The notes beneath the pieces are model-generated. The model saw nothing but the letters and a program-made list of their open reading frames with translations, ran no database searches and was not told the origin of the DNA. Source: Periplaneta americana (taxonomy: Eukaryota > Arthropoda > Insecta > Blattodea > Blattidae). Taken from it: a DNA stretch of 64,000 bases. Numbering within the stretch: position 1 is the stretch's first letter; each line of letters opens with the position of its first letter. Positions 42,085 through 56,500 of this stretch are shown here, one piece after another. A program made the translations under genes and the position numbers. The DNA is taken from the NCBI RefSeq assembly GCF_040183065.1, contig NC_091127.1:110735834-110799833 (forward strand), written 5' to 3'.

Positions 42085-42887
42085 AGAGCATTCATTTACG
42101 TAATGTAGATCGGGTGGGCACTGCACGATCGGCATGAAGACCATGCACGATCGGCACGAAGACCATGCAATACACGGCAAACAGTCTCCTGCATGCTCAG
42201 CAGTCCAGTTCAGTCTCTCTGCAGTAGTGGTTGTATTGACGTTAGATTGCGTGTTATTCTTCTGATTGTGTTAGTAAAGTGTTTAGATTTAGATTTAGGA
42301 GTAGTCTTTTGCTGCTATTGCTATGTGGAACGATAACATTAGGAAATTTTCTTGCAAATTGTCTTTTTACCTTTTTGCAATCACTCTTTTTCAGTAAATC
42401 TCTACAATGAAAATCCTTTTGCTCTAATGTAAATGTAAATTTCTGTAGTGCCATGTAAGCAAGCTAATCTAAATACTTCACTAACATTATCAGAAGAATA
42501 ACACGCAATATGGCGTCAGTACAATCATCACCATCACCATCACCATCACCATCATCATCCAAACAAGTATAAGGCCCAAGGTCCGTTACGGTCTCAGTAA
42601 GTCATTCTCAGTCAACATTTTTTTTTTTTGGATGGCCTAAAAATCTCTTCCCTTGGAAACGGTATTGAAGCATGGCTTTTGAAAGTCTATTCCGATTCAT
42701 TCATTCAACCACTTCTAAATATAAACATTTCACTAATACAATCAGAAGAATAACATGATTCTAACTTCAACAAAACCACTCCTACAGAAAGACTGTCAGT
42801 GTGTGGGAGACTGTCTGCTGTGTTTGCATGGCCTTCATGCCAGTCTTGTGCCACCCTGCCGACCTATATTATGTAAGAAAATACTCT

Positions 42888-42961
<74 letters not shown>

Positions 42962-45900
42962 CTCATTTCTACCACTATGATCTTAGAAAAAGAAAAATGA
43001 AATTTCTACCATCTATTTCAGTGGTAAAACAACATACATTTCTAATGAGTTCATGGAAAATAAGATAGCCTTTCGAAACTTTAATCCATCATCATCATGG
43101 AAACGAAATTTAGTTTTAGACATCTTTTCACTAAAATGTTACTGTTCTGAATTCAAATTATGAATAGTGCCTTAGTAACAATGATTGTAAATTTCATGTC
43201 TACATGAACTTCATATCACCCAATTAACGAAGTAGAAATCATATAAAATTGTTAGGTCAGTCCACATATTAAATTCAGTATAAAACACTGTACCTCAAAC
43301 TGTTTCTTCGCTTTAAAATGTGTTTCCCAGGTGAGGCCAACATCTGAAGACTTGACAGTTGTTGCATATTCTTGCATCAAAGCAGAAATTATATTGCAGC
43401 CAAGGATTTGCTGTAAGTTGATAAAATTATATAACTATGAATATACACTCTACAACTAACAAGTCTACAGGAAAAAAAAAATTTAAATCATAAAAAATTT
43501 GTAGTGAAATTTCATGTTACCAAAATTTGGACAGTGTCTTTACAAATAAATAAAGTAAACTAATATTATTCTGAACACTGTTATTCCTTTTCCAAAACAA
43601 GAACAATCTGACCTTGAGAAAGTTCACTGCACCTATCACTGACCATTTCATGCAACAATGCCACTGAGTGCCAGGAATAAAATTGCTGTTTCAAATGTTC
43701 GAACAAAATATTGACCTTCGATACCCCACACAATATTAGACATTATAATACTAATTTTACAAATGTACCTGAAAGGAAAAAAAAAGATCAACAATTTTTA
43801 TTTAAGTGAATGTCAAATATTTCCACGTGTTTTATTCACAGCACTCTTATAATAAACCAGAAAATCTTTCCGAAAATGTAATACATGTGGCATATTGTGC
43901 GTGTTAGTGCATGCTTGTGTGTGTGTTTTTATTTCAAGTACTAAAAATGATTATGTATTATATAACATAAGCTTGTTTATATGTTTTCAGTTTTATTAAG
44001 CAATTCACATATTTATATAGATGTCTGTTACGATTTGAAAAGCACAAAATGGATAATATTTATATTGTAACGATAAAGGAACAAATTCATGATGTTCCTT
44101 GTTTTGTATAGTATAAGTAAGATATATGTTTTCAGCAGGACAGTACACAGTGTACTGTCTTGATCCTGTGGACATATACAAAAATATTCTTCTTTCCCCT
44201 GTACTTTTACAGTTCACTCTTGCTGTATATTTCACGTTTATTAGAATTAAATGAATGTCACAGAGTAATCACTTATAAGTGAGAGATATATTAAATAATA
44301 AGAAAAAATGTAGTTCTAAAAGAGGGAGAAAAGCAACACTGCACTGTTAAGAAGAAGTAAAGATTCAACTTTTTCCATTGTTGTTAATTAATAAAGAATT
44401 CACTTGGAAGATTTGTTCTATCTTCATTTTCAGGTGAAAAAAATGCGAAGGGTATTCTACTCACTGGGGGGCCGTTAATGAGGAAAAATGTTGTTTTATA
44501 CAGACACTCGAGAAAATAATTTTCCGTATATAGCCTATACATACTAGGTTCAAAAAGTTCCCGGAATTTGCTAGCATCATAGAAACAACGTACCTTAAAC
44601 ACTATTCTACAGCATTTCCTTCAAAATAGTTGCCTTCCGCAACAACACACTTTTGCCAACGCGTGTAGAGTTCCTGGAAGCAGGCCTGGAAGCCATTTTG
44701 TGAAACCCGTCTTAGTGCTCTCGTCGCGTTTGCGATAACCTCTTCAGCATTGAATCTCCGTCCTTTCAGATGACTTTTCAGACGGGGAAACAGAAAGTAA
44801 TCAGGTGGTGAGAGATCAGGAGAGTATGGTGGGTGATCCAAAGCAGTTATGTTGTGCCTGGCAAGAAAATTCTTTATAATAATTGCGCGATGAGCAGGTG
44901 CATTGTCATGCATAAGGAACCAGTTGTTTTCTACCCACTTTTCTGGACGTTTCCTTCTCACTGCGTCCCAGAGGCGACGGAGGGTTTCTACGTACAATTC
45001 TTTCGTTACAGTACGACCTTCTGGAATGAACTCATGGTGCATGAGACCCTGAGAGTCGAAGAAAACTTCCAACATAACTTTGCTTTAAGTGTGCTTAAAT
45101 GCGACAGGCTCATGTTAGTAGATTTACTGGCATGAAAAAGAACTCCTGCGGGACAAAATTCCGGCATATCCGGCGATGCTGATATAACCTCTGCAGTTGC
45201 GAGCGTCGTTAAATAAAACATAACATTTAAAATAACTTTGCCTTTGGAAGTGTCCCTAGGAAATTTTTGCTTCCGAGGAGATGTTTTCGATTTCCACTCA
45301 GATGACTGTCGTTTAGGGACTGGGTCGTACAAGTAGCACCAGTTTCATTTTGTTTAAGAAATCACCATCTTCATCAGCCATACTGATCATGTCCCCAGCA
45401 AAACACAGAACTTGATGTTTGTACTTTGCTCTGTGGACATAATTACAAAATGCGACGAACAAACGAAACACTATGATAAACAATTGCTTACAACTCAAAA
45501 CCAATAATTGCCATTATCAACAAACTTTAAGGAAATGACATCATGAATGTTACCAACAAAACAAATGTATAATATCCCTTCTTATATATTAATACGAAAA
45601 ATGGTAGTAAAATTCCGAGAACTTTTTGAACCTAGTAGTACTTCTAAAAAATATGAAGTAAAAAGAGTCAAGATTTAATTTGTAAAACCTGTTCCTTAAC
45701 TTGTAAAACTTGTTCAGTACATAATAGGCACAGTGTTCTGAATCAATAAAGTACAAATCAGCAGATGCTCTAGCATTTATGCTACCCCAAATTCACATAA
45801 CTATGCAAAAAATAGCAAGTAGTTCATATGACTACAGAGAACTGCTTTTTTTGTTTTACATCTGTCACAAATGTCTCAATGTAAAAAAAAAATACTGTAG

Positions 45901-47553
45901 GTCTGAAAGAAAAAAAAGTTTCATATAAAGACTCCACTTTATAGTCACTGAAAAAAAGTAGATCACATATATAAAAAGAGAACAAATTTCTCCTGGTCAG
46001 GGCAAATATTGTTGCAGCTTGGTTAAAATTTATCTGTACTGTGTACCAAATTAAAATTTGTGGTCATATACAACAGACATTTTATTTACACGAGACCAAG
46101 GTAGATAAAAGCCACACTAAAGTAGGGCAAACTCGGCTAATTTCGTGACCTGGCTAATTTCCTGATATTTTTATTTAAATTTATCACGAATTTATACCAG
46201 AGACAAATGTAATTCTGATGGTATAGTATAAATGGCAGAAGATGTATTATAAGTTAATAATATACAGTCAACTCCAGAAAATTCACGGTAACTTAATTAA
46301 TGTATGAACTTCCGCGAAATATAAAAAATCGCGAATTATCTGCAAGATTTTTTATTATCATATATTAGCCGTTGAGAGCAGAAGTGGTGTAAGTCAAAAA
46401 TGAGTAATGAGGGTTAAAGTAAACATTCTGTAAAATACAGCGCAAAACAGCAATTAATATTGAATGTATTTAAACTATTAGTAGTCAGTGGATAGCACGA
46501 AGGACATATTAACTGCTACTTTGCGCTATATTTTACAGAGTTTTTACTTTAAACCTCATTACCCAATTTTGACTTACACCGCTTCTGCTCTGAACGGCTC
46601 ATATAATGCAGTAAAAGTTACTCTGACAGGTGTAATTACAAAATACATGTCAAAATCAAGTGCAAAATGAGAAACAATGCAAAACAGTACTGGAGTGGAA
46701 TAGATGATAGAATCTTAAAAAAAAGAAACACAAGCTTTACAAAATGTCTTAAGACACTTTAATTTAACAAAAATAATGCACTCTTTTTTTTGTTTTGTTT
46801 CTTAAATGATTGTTCTTTTTTTACGATTTTAGATCGCAAAATTTCTTAAGAGGGAGAGAGAGTAAAAACGGAAATGACAACATTACTTTGCCTCCACCCC
46901 AAAAAAAGAATTGCGAATTAACCACATGCAAATTATCGGGAGTTGACTATATTCTACTAGGTATCAATGTACAAAATTACGTAATATAACTGAAATTTCA
47001 ACTCTGTCGTAAAAAAATCATGAAAGTAGACGTATGATCTTAGCCTGTATCTTACCCTTTGTGGGTCCCCACTTAGAATGAGATGCTCAACTTCTGTCAA
47101 TATCTGACCACGATGTGTTCCAAAATCTTCCACACTGCCACGTTTTACCATTATGGCAATTACCTGAAATAGTCCAAATGACATTCTGATATAGTCTTAA
47201 AATTGAAGATACACTATACAAGACACATCACAAATGGAAATCATGTTCTTGCATCGCAACAGTCATGTTCAAATTGTACTCATAGTTATGTACAGTAATC
47301 AATTCATGTAACTACAACAAAGCACACAACTGTTAACTTAAAAATGTAATGGGAATTTAAATGGAAAATTGATGTCAAGAATGTCAAACCTGAAGACTTC
47401 CAAAACTGAACAAATCAGAATTGAACTGATATGAGAAATAATTAAAAAATTACTTGTGATTTTTTCACAGAGATTGAAATTTATAATCATCATTGTCATT
47501 GTCGACATAACCAATCGTCGTCGTCATCATCATCATTATTGTCTTCGTCGTCC

Positions 47554-47591
<38 letters not shown>

Positions 47592-50500
47592 GCTGCTCCT
47601 GCCCCACCACCATCATAGACATCATTGTCGTAGTCATCATCATCATTATAGTGCCAAAATACTACAAAATGCTTAGATTGATTTCTTAAGGATCTTATAA
47701 GATTCGTGATAAAGACAGTGACTTCAGAGGTTTCTCCCCATAATGTAGATAATTTTCCTACTCACATCATGCTTCTGATCACATTATCAATCAAATAATT
47801 AGAACAAAAACATAAAAAATAATGAAATAATTTAACTACTTTTCTTCACCATGCTTGTTTCCAAACAATGACCTCAACACTTGAAAATATCACTAGGCTA
47901 ACACATTCACTGCCGAAATCGAAATATGTTGTTGATTTCTACTCTTAAAATTTTCAGCACTGACTTATGTCGAATCAGCACATTTACCTTTTCAATTGCT
48001 TATTGTTTCTACTTGGAGTAGTATGTGTATCTGGACTTTGTCTACTAATAAAATGCTTAGAACCCCAAGAAAAAATAAATGCCATAAATTTTTTCTGTCA
48101 ACCTTCTTTCCAACTCTGCAGACTTTGCTATAAACAAACTTATTCAAACCAGCCAGAGCCCATCTTCCTCTTTTTTTTAACTGAGTTATTTTTTTAATTG
48201 GGTTATTTAACAAATGCTGTGTCAATTACTAGGTTATTTAGTGTCGATGGAATTGTGATAGTGACATAGTATTTGGCGAGATGAGACCAAGGATTTGCTT
48301 TGTAGTTGGGGAGAACCTCGGAAAAAAACCCAACCGGATAATTAGTCCAAGTGAGAATCGAATTCATACTTGAACACAGCTCCAGATCAGCAGGCTACTG
48401 CCTGAGCTACATCAGTGGCTTCCCGACTTATCTTCAGTCTAGCTGTGATTTAGTTCGTGGGAAGCTGTGATTTCATTCCTGAGTATAAAGTCATGTTGGA
48501 AAAAAAAGTTTTGTTGGCGAAAATGCAAATTATCGAGGAAATGGATAAAGAAATTGCAGATGAAAGAGATAGTGAAGATAATGGTTCCTGATTCTAGTCC
48601 ACCACCAACACTGACATGGGAGCTGAAGAAACATTAGGCAGTATAGAGGACCAAGACTTCTCAGAAAGAGATTAACCACTTACAATACCACCTTTTGTAA
48701 CTGCACCTGATGTACAGTATATAGTTCGAGACCTGACGGATGTCATGAAGCACTTGGAATATTTTTTCACTCCTGAACTAATTCAGCATGTTGTGCACAA
48801 AATAAATTTGTATGCGCATCAACATAGACGCAGTGAACAGTGGCGACCTGTAACTGAAATGAAAAAAATTCTGGGCCTAATAATTTTGACTGGCTTCATT
48901 AGGAAACCGAAATTAGAATTGTTCTGGTCTACAAAAAACATAAGCTATTCACAATCTTTATTTTTCCACAATCATATAACAGGATTCAAACAATACAGAG
49001 TTCCCTCTATTTCAACGACAACACTGCTGTACACAGTACAGAAGACACTCACCTATACAAAATTCTACTGTTCTTGAGTTTCTCACTCAAAAATTCAAAT
49101 TGAACTATTATCCTGAAAAAGAAGTGTCACTGGATGAAAATATATTGGCACTGAGATTTCGATTTCATGTGTATAAATTCAGCAAAATTACGAAGTATGA
49201 TATATTGATTCATATGGTGTATGAAAGTGTGTCAGATTATATTAATTGTAATATAAAGATAGGCCTACATGATTGTAAATGTGGTACCTCAGCAAAAACA
49301 GTGGATCACCTACTTGAACAATATAAAGATAAAGCGTACCATAACCACCAAGACTTATTTTAAGATAGTGTCCAGCTTCCTTAATCCCTACTTGAAAAAG
49401 AGATTTGTGTTTGTGGAATTTGTGGATCTATTCACTCTAACCAAGGCCTGTCAAAGCCCTTTGTTGAAATGTCGAAAGAACTGAAGCAAGGGGAGCACAT
49501 TTTTAAGAATGTACTCCTGCTTGCTTTCAGGACATAAGTATAATAAGAGATAAAAATAACATCAACACAGACATGGAAATTCTACACATCCAACCAAAAA
49601 GCCAGAAACTAAACACACTAGAACAATACGAAATATACAGACACACAAAAACACATCCAAATGAAATTCTCAACACATAACTGAATTTCAGAACACACAC
49701 TCTCTTTGACTCCACATTACACTACACAAACACACAAGACACACAAGAAAGGGGATGAGGAAAATATTAAAAGCAAGTCTCCAGGTCCTGTTACTGTTGT
49801 CACTTGCACGCACAAGTCACGTATACTTTAAAGTCTCTAATCCCTTCTCACACCCCTTTTTTTTTTGAGACAATACACAGTACGTTTTTCCCGCTCTCTG
49901 AAAGAAAGTAGAGACAAGTCCTTCTGAAATAAGTTGTTTTAAGTTTGCTCCAATCACTTCAGTAGAAGTAGACAGATCTTTTTCCACCATCTTTTTCCGC
50001 CTGTCAGAGAGAACTCTCTGACAGGCGGCTCACTATGACAGTTGACAACTTAAAAAAGCATCTTGTTGTGACATGTAACCAAGGAAAGTGAGTTTGGGAT
50101 AGTTTATTAAGTATTTGTCTATTTGAATAATAAATGCCTATTTCACAGCCCATTTTTACTATTTTTAATGCCTATATGCATGCCTATTTTAACTAAAATA
50201 AATGCCTAAACATCCGAGCTCTAATGATTACTATGATTTTTTACAGTCATTAAAACTTTAAATGCTCGCCCTGAAAAATTGGAAGAAATGGCATATTACA
50301 TTTTGCCTTGGAACCACAGACTTCGAGAATATCTGAGTGATGTGATTGAGAGGCTCATTCATACAGATGACAATACACAGTCCTCAGATTCTTATTTCCT
50401 GCAAAGTACAGTTGCACCATCACCAAGAAGAGTCCCAATAAACGATCCTGAGTACAGACTTGATGGCAAAACGAAACAGCACTTCAGCTCATTCACATTC

Positions 50501-53500
50501 TGCTACAAAAATTGACAAACTTCCAACAAGATGATAAAGAGTGTGCATAAGAAACAACATCAAGAGGGAAGCCCTGTTTATGTGCTCACGGCATGGTATT
50601 CCTTTTCATCCAGGTGACTGCTACACACATTATCATATTCTCGAAGTCTACTGTATATAATGTCAAAATTTCATTTTATTTCATTTAAAATTGTAAAAAT
50701 TACAGCTGTTTACCTGAACTACTGTGTAAAAGCACGTTGCAGTTAAAAACCTCTGGTTTCTATAAAGGCTAGGGATTTAAATGTCCAGCAGTGAATGTGT
50801 TATATAGTAAAAATAAATTAGTAATATATACTAGAGTCGATGGTATTTCGGAAGGCGGTCGTCTGCTAGAGTTAGAGCCGAGAGAGACAGAGCGAGGGAG
50901 CATACAGCATTGCCATATCGTAGTACACGTGCACATGCAGTACAAATAAGGCTGAAGAGAATTTAATTTCTCAAAAGATAATAATGACTTCTTACTTTAT
51001 TACTGTACGCATGACACCAAACAAATCCTGTTTCCTTCACTAACAATTCTTTGCACAGTTCGCAAATCCATACGACATGCTTCTGCAGTCATTTCTTGCG
51101 CGTTGACAACATTGCAGCCAACACCATAATGGCTGGCAGTGTTCTGCTCGTGAACATTTTTAAAATAATTAGACACTTTAGATATTATTTCCCGCGTCTG
51201 CCTGTGCAGTACTCGTCTTTTTACACTCTCTCAATCCATTTATTTACCTTACACACATAGTATATGTTAGTTTTACTTATTCAATGTATTGAAACATTCA
51301 CACGTGAACAAACTCGGTAAGCACTTATTACTGACTGATTCCAATTGGTTCTACAATACATACTTATGATGTCACATGTCAGAAATGTTATGGCACATAT
51401 AGCAGCTGACCGCCTTCCAAACTGCTGTCGACTCTAAGGCATTAAAATGCCTAAATTTGAAACATATCTTAATACTTCGTGAAAGTTAAAGGGACTTTTG
51501 ACTTCAAAGAAACACTAAAAAATAAAAATCGCATTCTTCAATATACCTGCAATATTCTCTCTCTAACAAATGGCTGCAGCTGTTTCTGTATGATGTACTG
51601 TAGTAGGTATTGTCGAAGAGAAACAAGATCTGCTTCTTGCAGAAATGACCACTCTCTTATAAGCGCATCCTTCAGCAACCCTGCAGCCTCAAACTGAACA
51701 TATGGCACTGTGCTGGTTTCTGCAGTATGAAAAATATATATTATGCTCACACGCTAAGAAATACAAATAACTTAGATCATCTAGAACACTATGTGTTCTT
51801 TGTATATTTGAACAGATATTATGTTTATAGGCAAATTATTAAATTCAAATATAAATGTTTAATTATTATAGAGTAAGCAATTTTAAAATAAAGAGTAAGA
51901 CACTCAGTATAAGCATGCTATATCAAATTGAATAAACTAGTTACAATTTTTTTTAATAACATATATAGTGTTTTTAATAAATCCTTCCAGTAATAATAAC
52001 AACTTATTTTCTTAATTCATACGCATTCAAATAAATAAAATATAAAGTGCTTTTAAAAAGCATTAAAATTACCTAGAATATGTCTACATAATGCATATGG
52101 AGTTTTTGTTTTGCGAAAATTCAAAAACATTACTTCTGCTGAGTGACGCTGATCACTGGTCACTACTGATGGTGGTGCCTAGAAAGAAGAGAGAAATATT
52201 TCATTGTCACTAATTTTAAGACGAAGCACGAAATTGGTTGAGATAAATACAATGACGTTTGTAGTGATAGTGCACAAGCAATGGTGGTCAGAAAAATTGA
52301 GGCTATAAGACGAATCCTGAATATACCTCCACCAATCACTAGAAGACTTTGCAAGCTACATACAGAAACCTTTGCAAAAAAGAAAGTTAGCACTCCTAAA
52401 AATGTACTTAACAATACTTAACAGTACAAATTATTAATTTTGTCAAATCTTGGCCACTTCAATCCATGCTATTTAAAATTTTGTACGACATAATAGATAG
52501 TCAGCACAAAGTGCTTCTGCTACTTAAGGAAGTGAGGTGCCACCTAGGGATACAAAGCTTGTGAGACTGTTCAAGCTTTGTATTGTATTGTATTGTATTG
52601 TATTTATTAACATTCCATGGTATTCATACATGCTTACAGCTAGAATATGGAACAAGATAAAATCTTAATTTATAGTCACAGTCTAGATGAAATATATACA
52701 GAAGAGATTTACAATATAGTCTACTAGTACAACACAAAGTTTTAGTATCAATTTCATGAAGTGTTATTGAATGTCATGAATTCACCTACAGAATAGAAGG
52801 CGTGAGAAATTAGGTACTTCTTTAATTTGGCCCTAAATAATTTTATGTTTTGAGTTTCATTTTTTATATCGATAGGGAGGCTATTAAAAATTTTTACTGC
52901 CATATAACGCACTCCTTTTGATAGCAAGATAGACTTGCCGATGGAGTATGAAAGTCATTTTTTTGACGTGTATTTATGCTATGAACTGTTGAATTAGTTA
53001 CAAAGTTTTCACGATTACATACGAGGAAGGTTATTAATGAAAAGATATATTGACATGCCATGGGCATTATTTGTAGTTTTTTTTAAATAGTCCTACACGA
53101 TTCCCTAGATTTGGCACCTACTATTATTCTAATTACTCTTTTTTGTAATAGAAATATATTGTTACTATCTGTGGAATTTCCCCAGAATATTATTCCAAAA
53201 CTCATTACCGAGTGGAAATATGCAAAGTATATTGTTTTTAAGGTATTGATATTTACTATCTTTTGCATAGACCTAATAGCAAAACAAGCTGAATTTAGTT
53301 TGGGGGTAATTTCTTTAATATGATTTTTCCAATTTAACACATTGTCGATTTTTAAGCCAAGAAATTTGGTTGTTGTTGTTAATAATAGGGATCTATTATT
53401 AATTATTGCGCTAGAAATTTGCGACGTTGAATTTGGACATGATTTAAATTGAATTATGTTAGTTTTGTTACAATTTAATACTAATTTATTGACTGAGAAC

Positions 53501-56500
53501 CAGTCACATATTTTGAAGAGAATTTCCTCTGTTGAAGATTGGAATGTGTTGGGGTTATTGGCTGTAATTACTATACTTGTGTCATCTGCAAATAATATGG
53601 GATGACCTACATCTTTTATTAGGGGGGCAAGATCATTTACATAAACACTAGAAAAAGTAAGGGACCTAATATTGATCCTTGAGGAATTCCATTATTAATA
53701 GTTCCCCATGTCGATGCAGATTTCATAGTTGTATTGATTTCAACTTTCTGTTGAAGGGAACTGCTGATATTTTTCACTTCAGAGAATTCAGGATAAAAAA
53801 TTTGAAGATTTGAACTCAAAGTAGTATCAGTTACAAATTCATCCTGGCTAATGAAACTAGTCTAGAACTGAATAACATTAATATCTCCCTCTAAGGGAAG
53901 AATGTCACCATTTTAAACATGTTTGATAAAATTTTGTCATTAAAACATAAGATAGAATTCTGTATTCCTTCTGCAGATGAGAAAAACTTTTGCTGCTTTC
54001 TTACTGTCAACGAATTTCTAACTGAAACAAATCCTTTTGACCGAAGGTTTTAAACAGCATTTTACAGCAGAATTTCTTATCAGAATATTGCTTTGTAAAT
54101 GCAATTTTTCAGGTACGAATCCCCTTTATAACTATGCTCAAGCCAGTCTATTTCAGAGTAACTGATTATGAAAGTTCAGTTGACTTAATTTCTGATTCTA
54201 ATTTAAAACAGAGGATCAAAAACCTTCTTTTGAATTATTTTTAATGCAGTCTATGGGGAAATGCTAGACGAGCAATACGAGTTACCTTTTCTTCTTTTTG
54301 TGACGACCTATTTATGTCAAACAGGAATTTTGCAATAAAACACTTGCTGGCACACCTGACATGAGGATCCATTTGTTATCATAATTCTCGACATTAAAAA
54401 ACTTTGTGGCAGTAAACACCAAAGGCATCAATCATTTGAGATTGAGATAATTTGTGATTTGTAGGTTTCACTGTGATTGTCTAAAATGTAAAATATTTTC
54501 CTATCCTGTTTAATGTCATGTCATAGTAAATCTTGAACAATTTATGCAATAAATTTAATATTGTAACGTTTTGCAAATGATAACTGCATACATTCCGTAT
54601 ATAGCCTAGTTATTTCCTCAAAGGGAAAGTGTTCAGCTGAACTACAGGATGCAAAATATTTCTATTTAAGTTACTGAATATCTATGATTCCTTTGAGATC
54701 TCAATTTTATATTCGATATACTTTCTGATATATACAATATTCAAATATTAAGGCTTAAATAGTCCTTAGTTACTTACAAATTGCTTTTAGAGAACCAGGA
54801 GATACATTGCCACCCTCACATAAGCCTACCATCAGTCCCTATCCTGATCAACATTAATACAGTCCCTACCATCATATCCCACCTCCCTCAAATCCATTTT
54901 AATATTATTCTTCCATCTACATTTTGACCCCCTAAAGGTCTTTTTCCCTCTGGCCTCCCAACTAACATTCTATAGGCATTTCTGAATTCATCCATACATA
55001 CTACATGCCCTGCCCATCTCAAATGTCTGGATTTAATGTTCCTTATAATGTTAGGTGAAGAATACAATGTGTGCAGTTCTACATTGTGTAACTTCCTCCA
55101 TTCTCCTGCCACTTCATCCTTCTTAGCCCCAAATATATTTTCCTAAGCACCTTGTTCTCAAACATCCTAGTCTCTGTTCCTAACTCAAAGTGAGATTACG
55201 AAGTTTTCACAATCATACAGAACAACCAGTAATATACAATAACTGTTTTATAAATTCTAATTTTCAGTTTTTTTTAGAGCAAACTGGATCACAAAAGCTT
55301 CTCAACCGAGTAATAACAGGCATTTCCCACACTTATTCTGCGTTTAATTTCCTCTCGAGTGTCATTTATATTTGTTATTGTTGTTTCAAGATATTTGAAC
55401 TTTTCCATCTCTTTAAAGGATAAATTTCCAATTTTTATATTTCCACTTCATACTATGTTCTGGTCACGAGACATAGCTATATACCTTGTTTTTTTCGGGG
55501 TTTACTTTCAAACCTATCTTATTACTTGCTTCAAGTAAAATTCCCGTGTTTTCCCTAATAGTTTGTGGATTTTCTCCTAACATATTCACGTCATCTGCAT
55601 ACACAAGCAGCTGATGTAACCCGTTGATGTAACCCGTTCAATTTCAAATCCTCTCTGTTATTTGCACTTTCTTAATAGCATATTCTAGAGCAAAGTTAAA
55701 AAGTAAAGGTGATAGTGCATCTGCTTACTTTAGCCCACAGTGAATTAGGAAAGCATCAGATAGAAACTGGCCTATACGGACTCTGCTGTACATTTCACTG
55801 AGACATATTTTAATTAATCAAACTAGTTTCTTGTCCTACAACAGTTCTACAATGTTTTTTAAGTTTTAAAATGTATTTGTACTTTTTTTTTCGGGGGAAG
55901 AGGAGGGGGAATCGAAATAAGTTTCAAAATGATGAGTCTGTAAATTTGAAACGTTGACTTCCTCATACTATCTACTTACAACACCATATAAATGCTTAAT
56001 CAAATTCTGAACGAAACACTTTTATTTCATTGAACATATCTTAATTGTAGCCTAAGAAAATGAAGTTTTTGTACAGTATGCTGTTATATTATGAAATGTC
56101 CAAATTTTTTCATATTTTTAAATGAGCGTAAATGAGACTTTTTTTTTTCAGACATATTGGTGGTAGGCCTACCAATTAACTTAGTGGTAGTGACTAGAGA
56201 AAAAAAAAAAGATATGATAATTTGCATTAGATCGCTTCACATGTAGTTGCAGTGTCATCATAGTCTTCGTCATTGTCGTCGTCGTCGTCATCATCATCAT
56301 CAGCAGCAGCAGCAGCAACATCGTCGTCATTGCCATCAACATGATCCAGCAATTCTAACAATACAGTACCGGTAGCTTTTCTTTACCATACTGGTCAATC
56401 TTCGATATTTCCTCACACTACGCACAGGATTGACGTCTGATTTGCTTTTCGTTATGGGTTAGATGGGTTAAATGAGGGGATAGCTAAGTGATATGAGGCC

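Noticed and set aside
48685..49363. piggyBac segment as a domesticated gene
   Set aside because: Multiple frameshifts and stops interrupt the transposase, and the catalytic region is incomplete. It is a relic.
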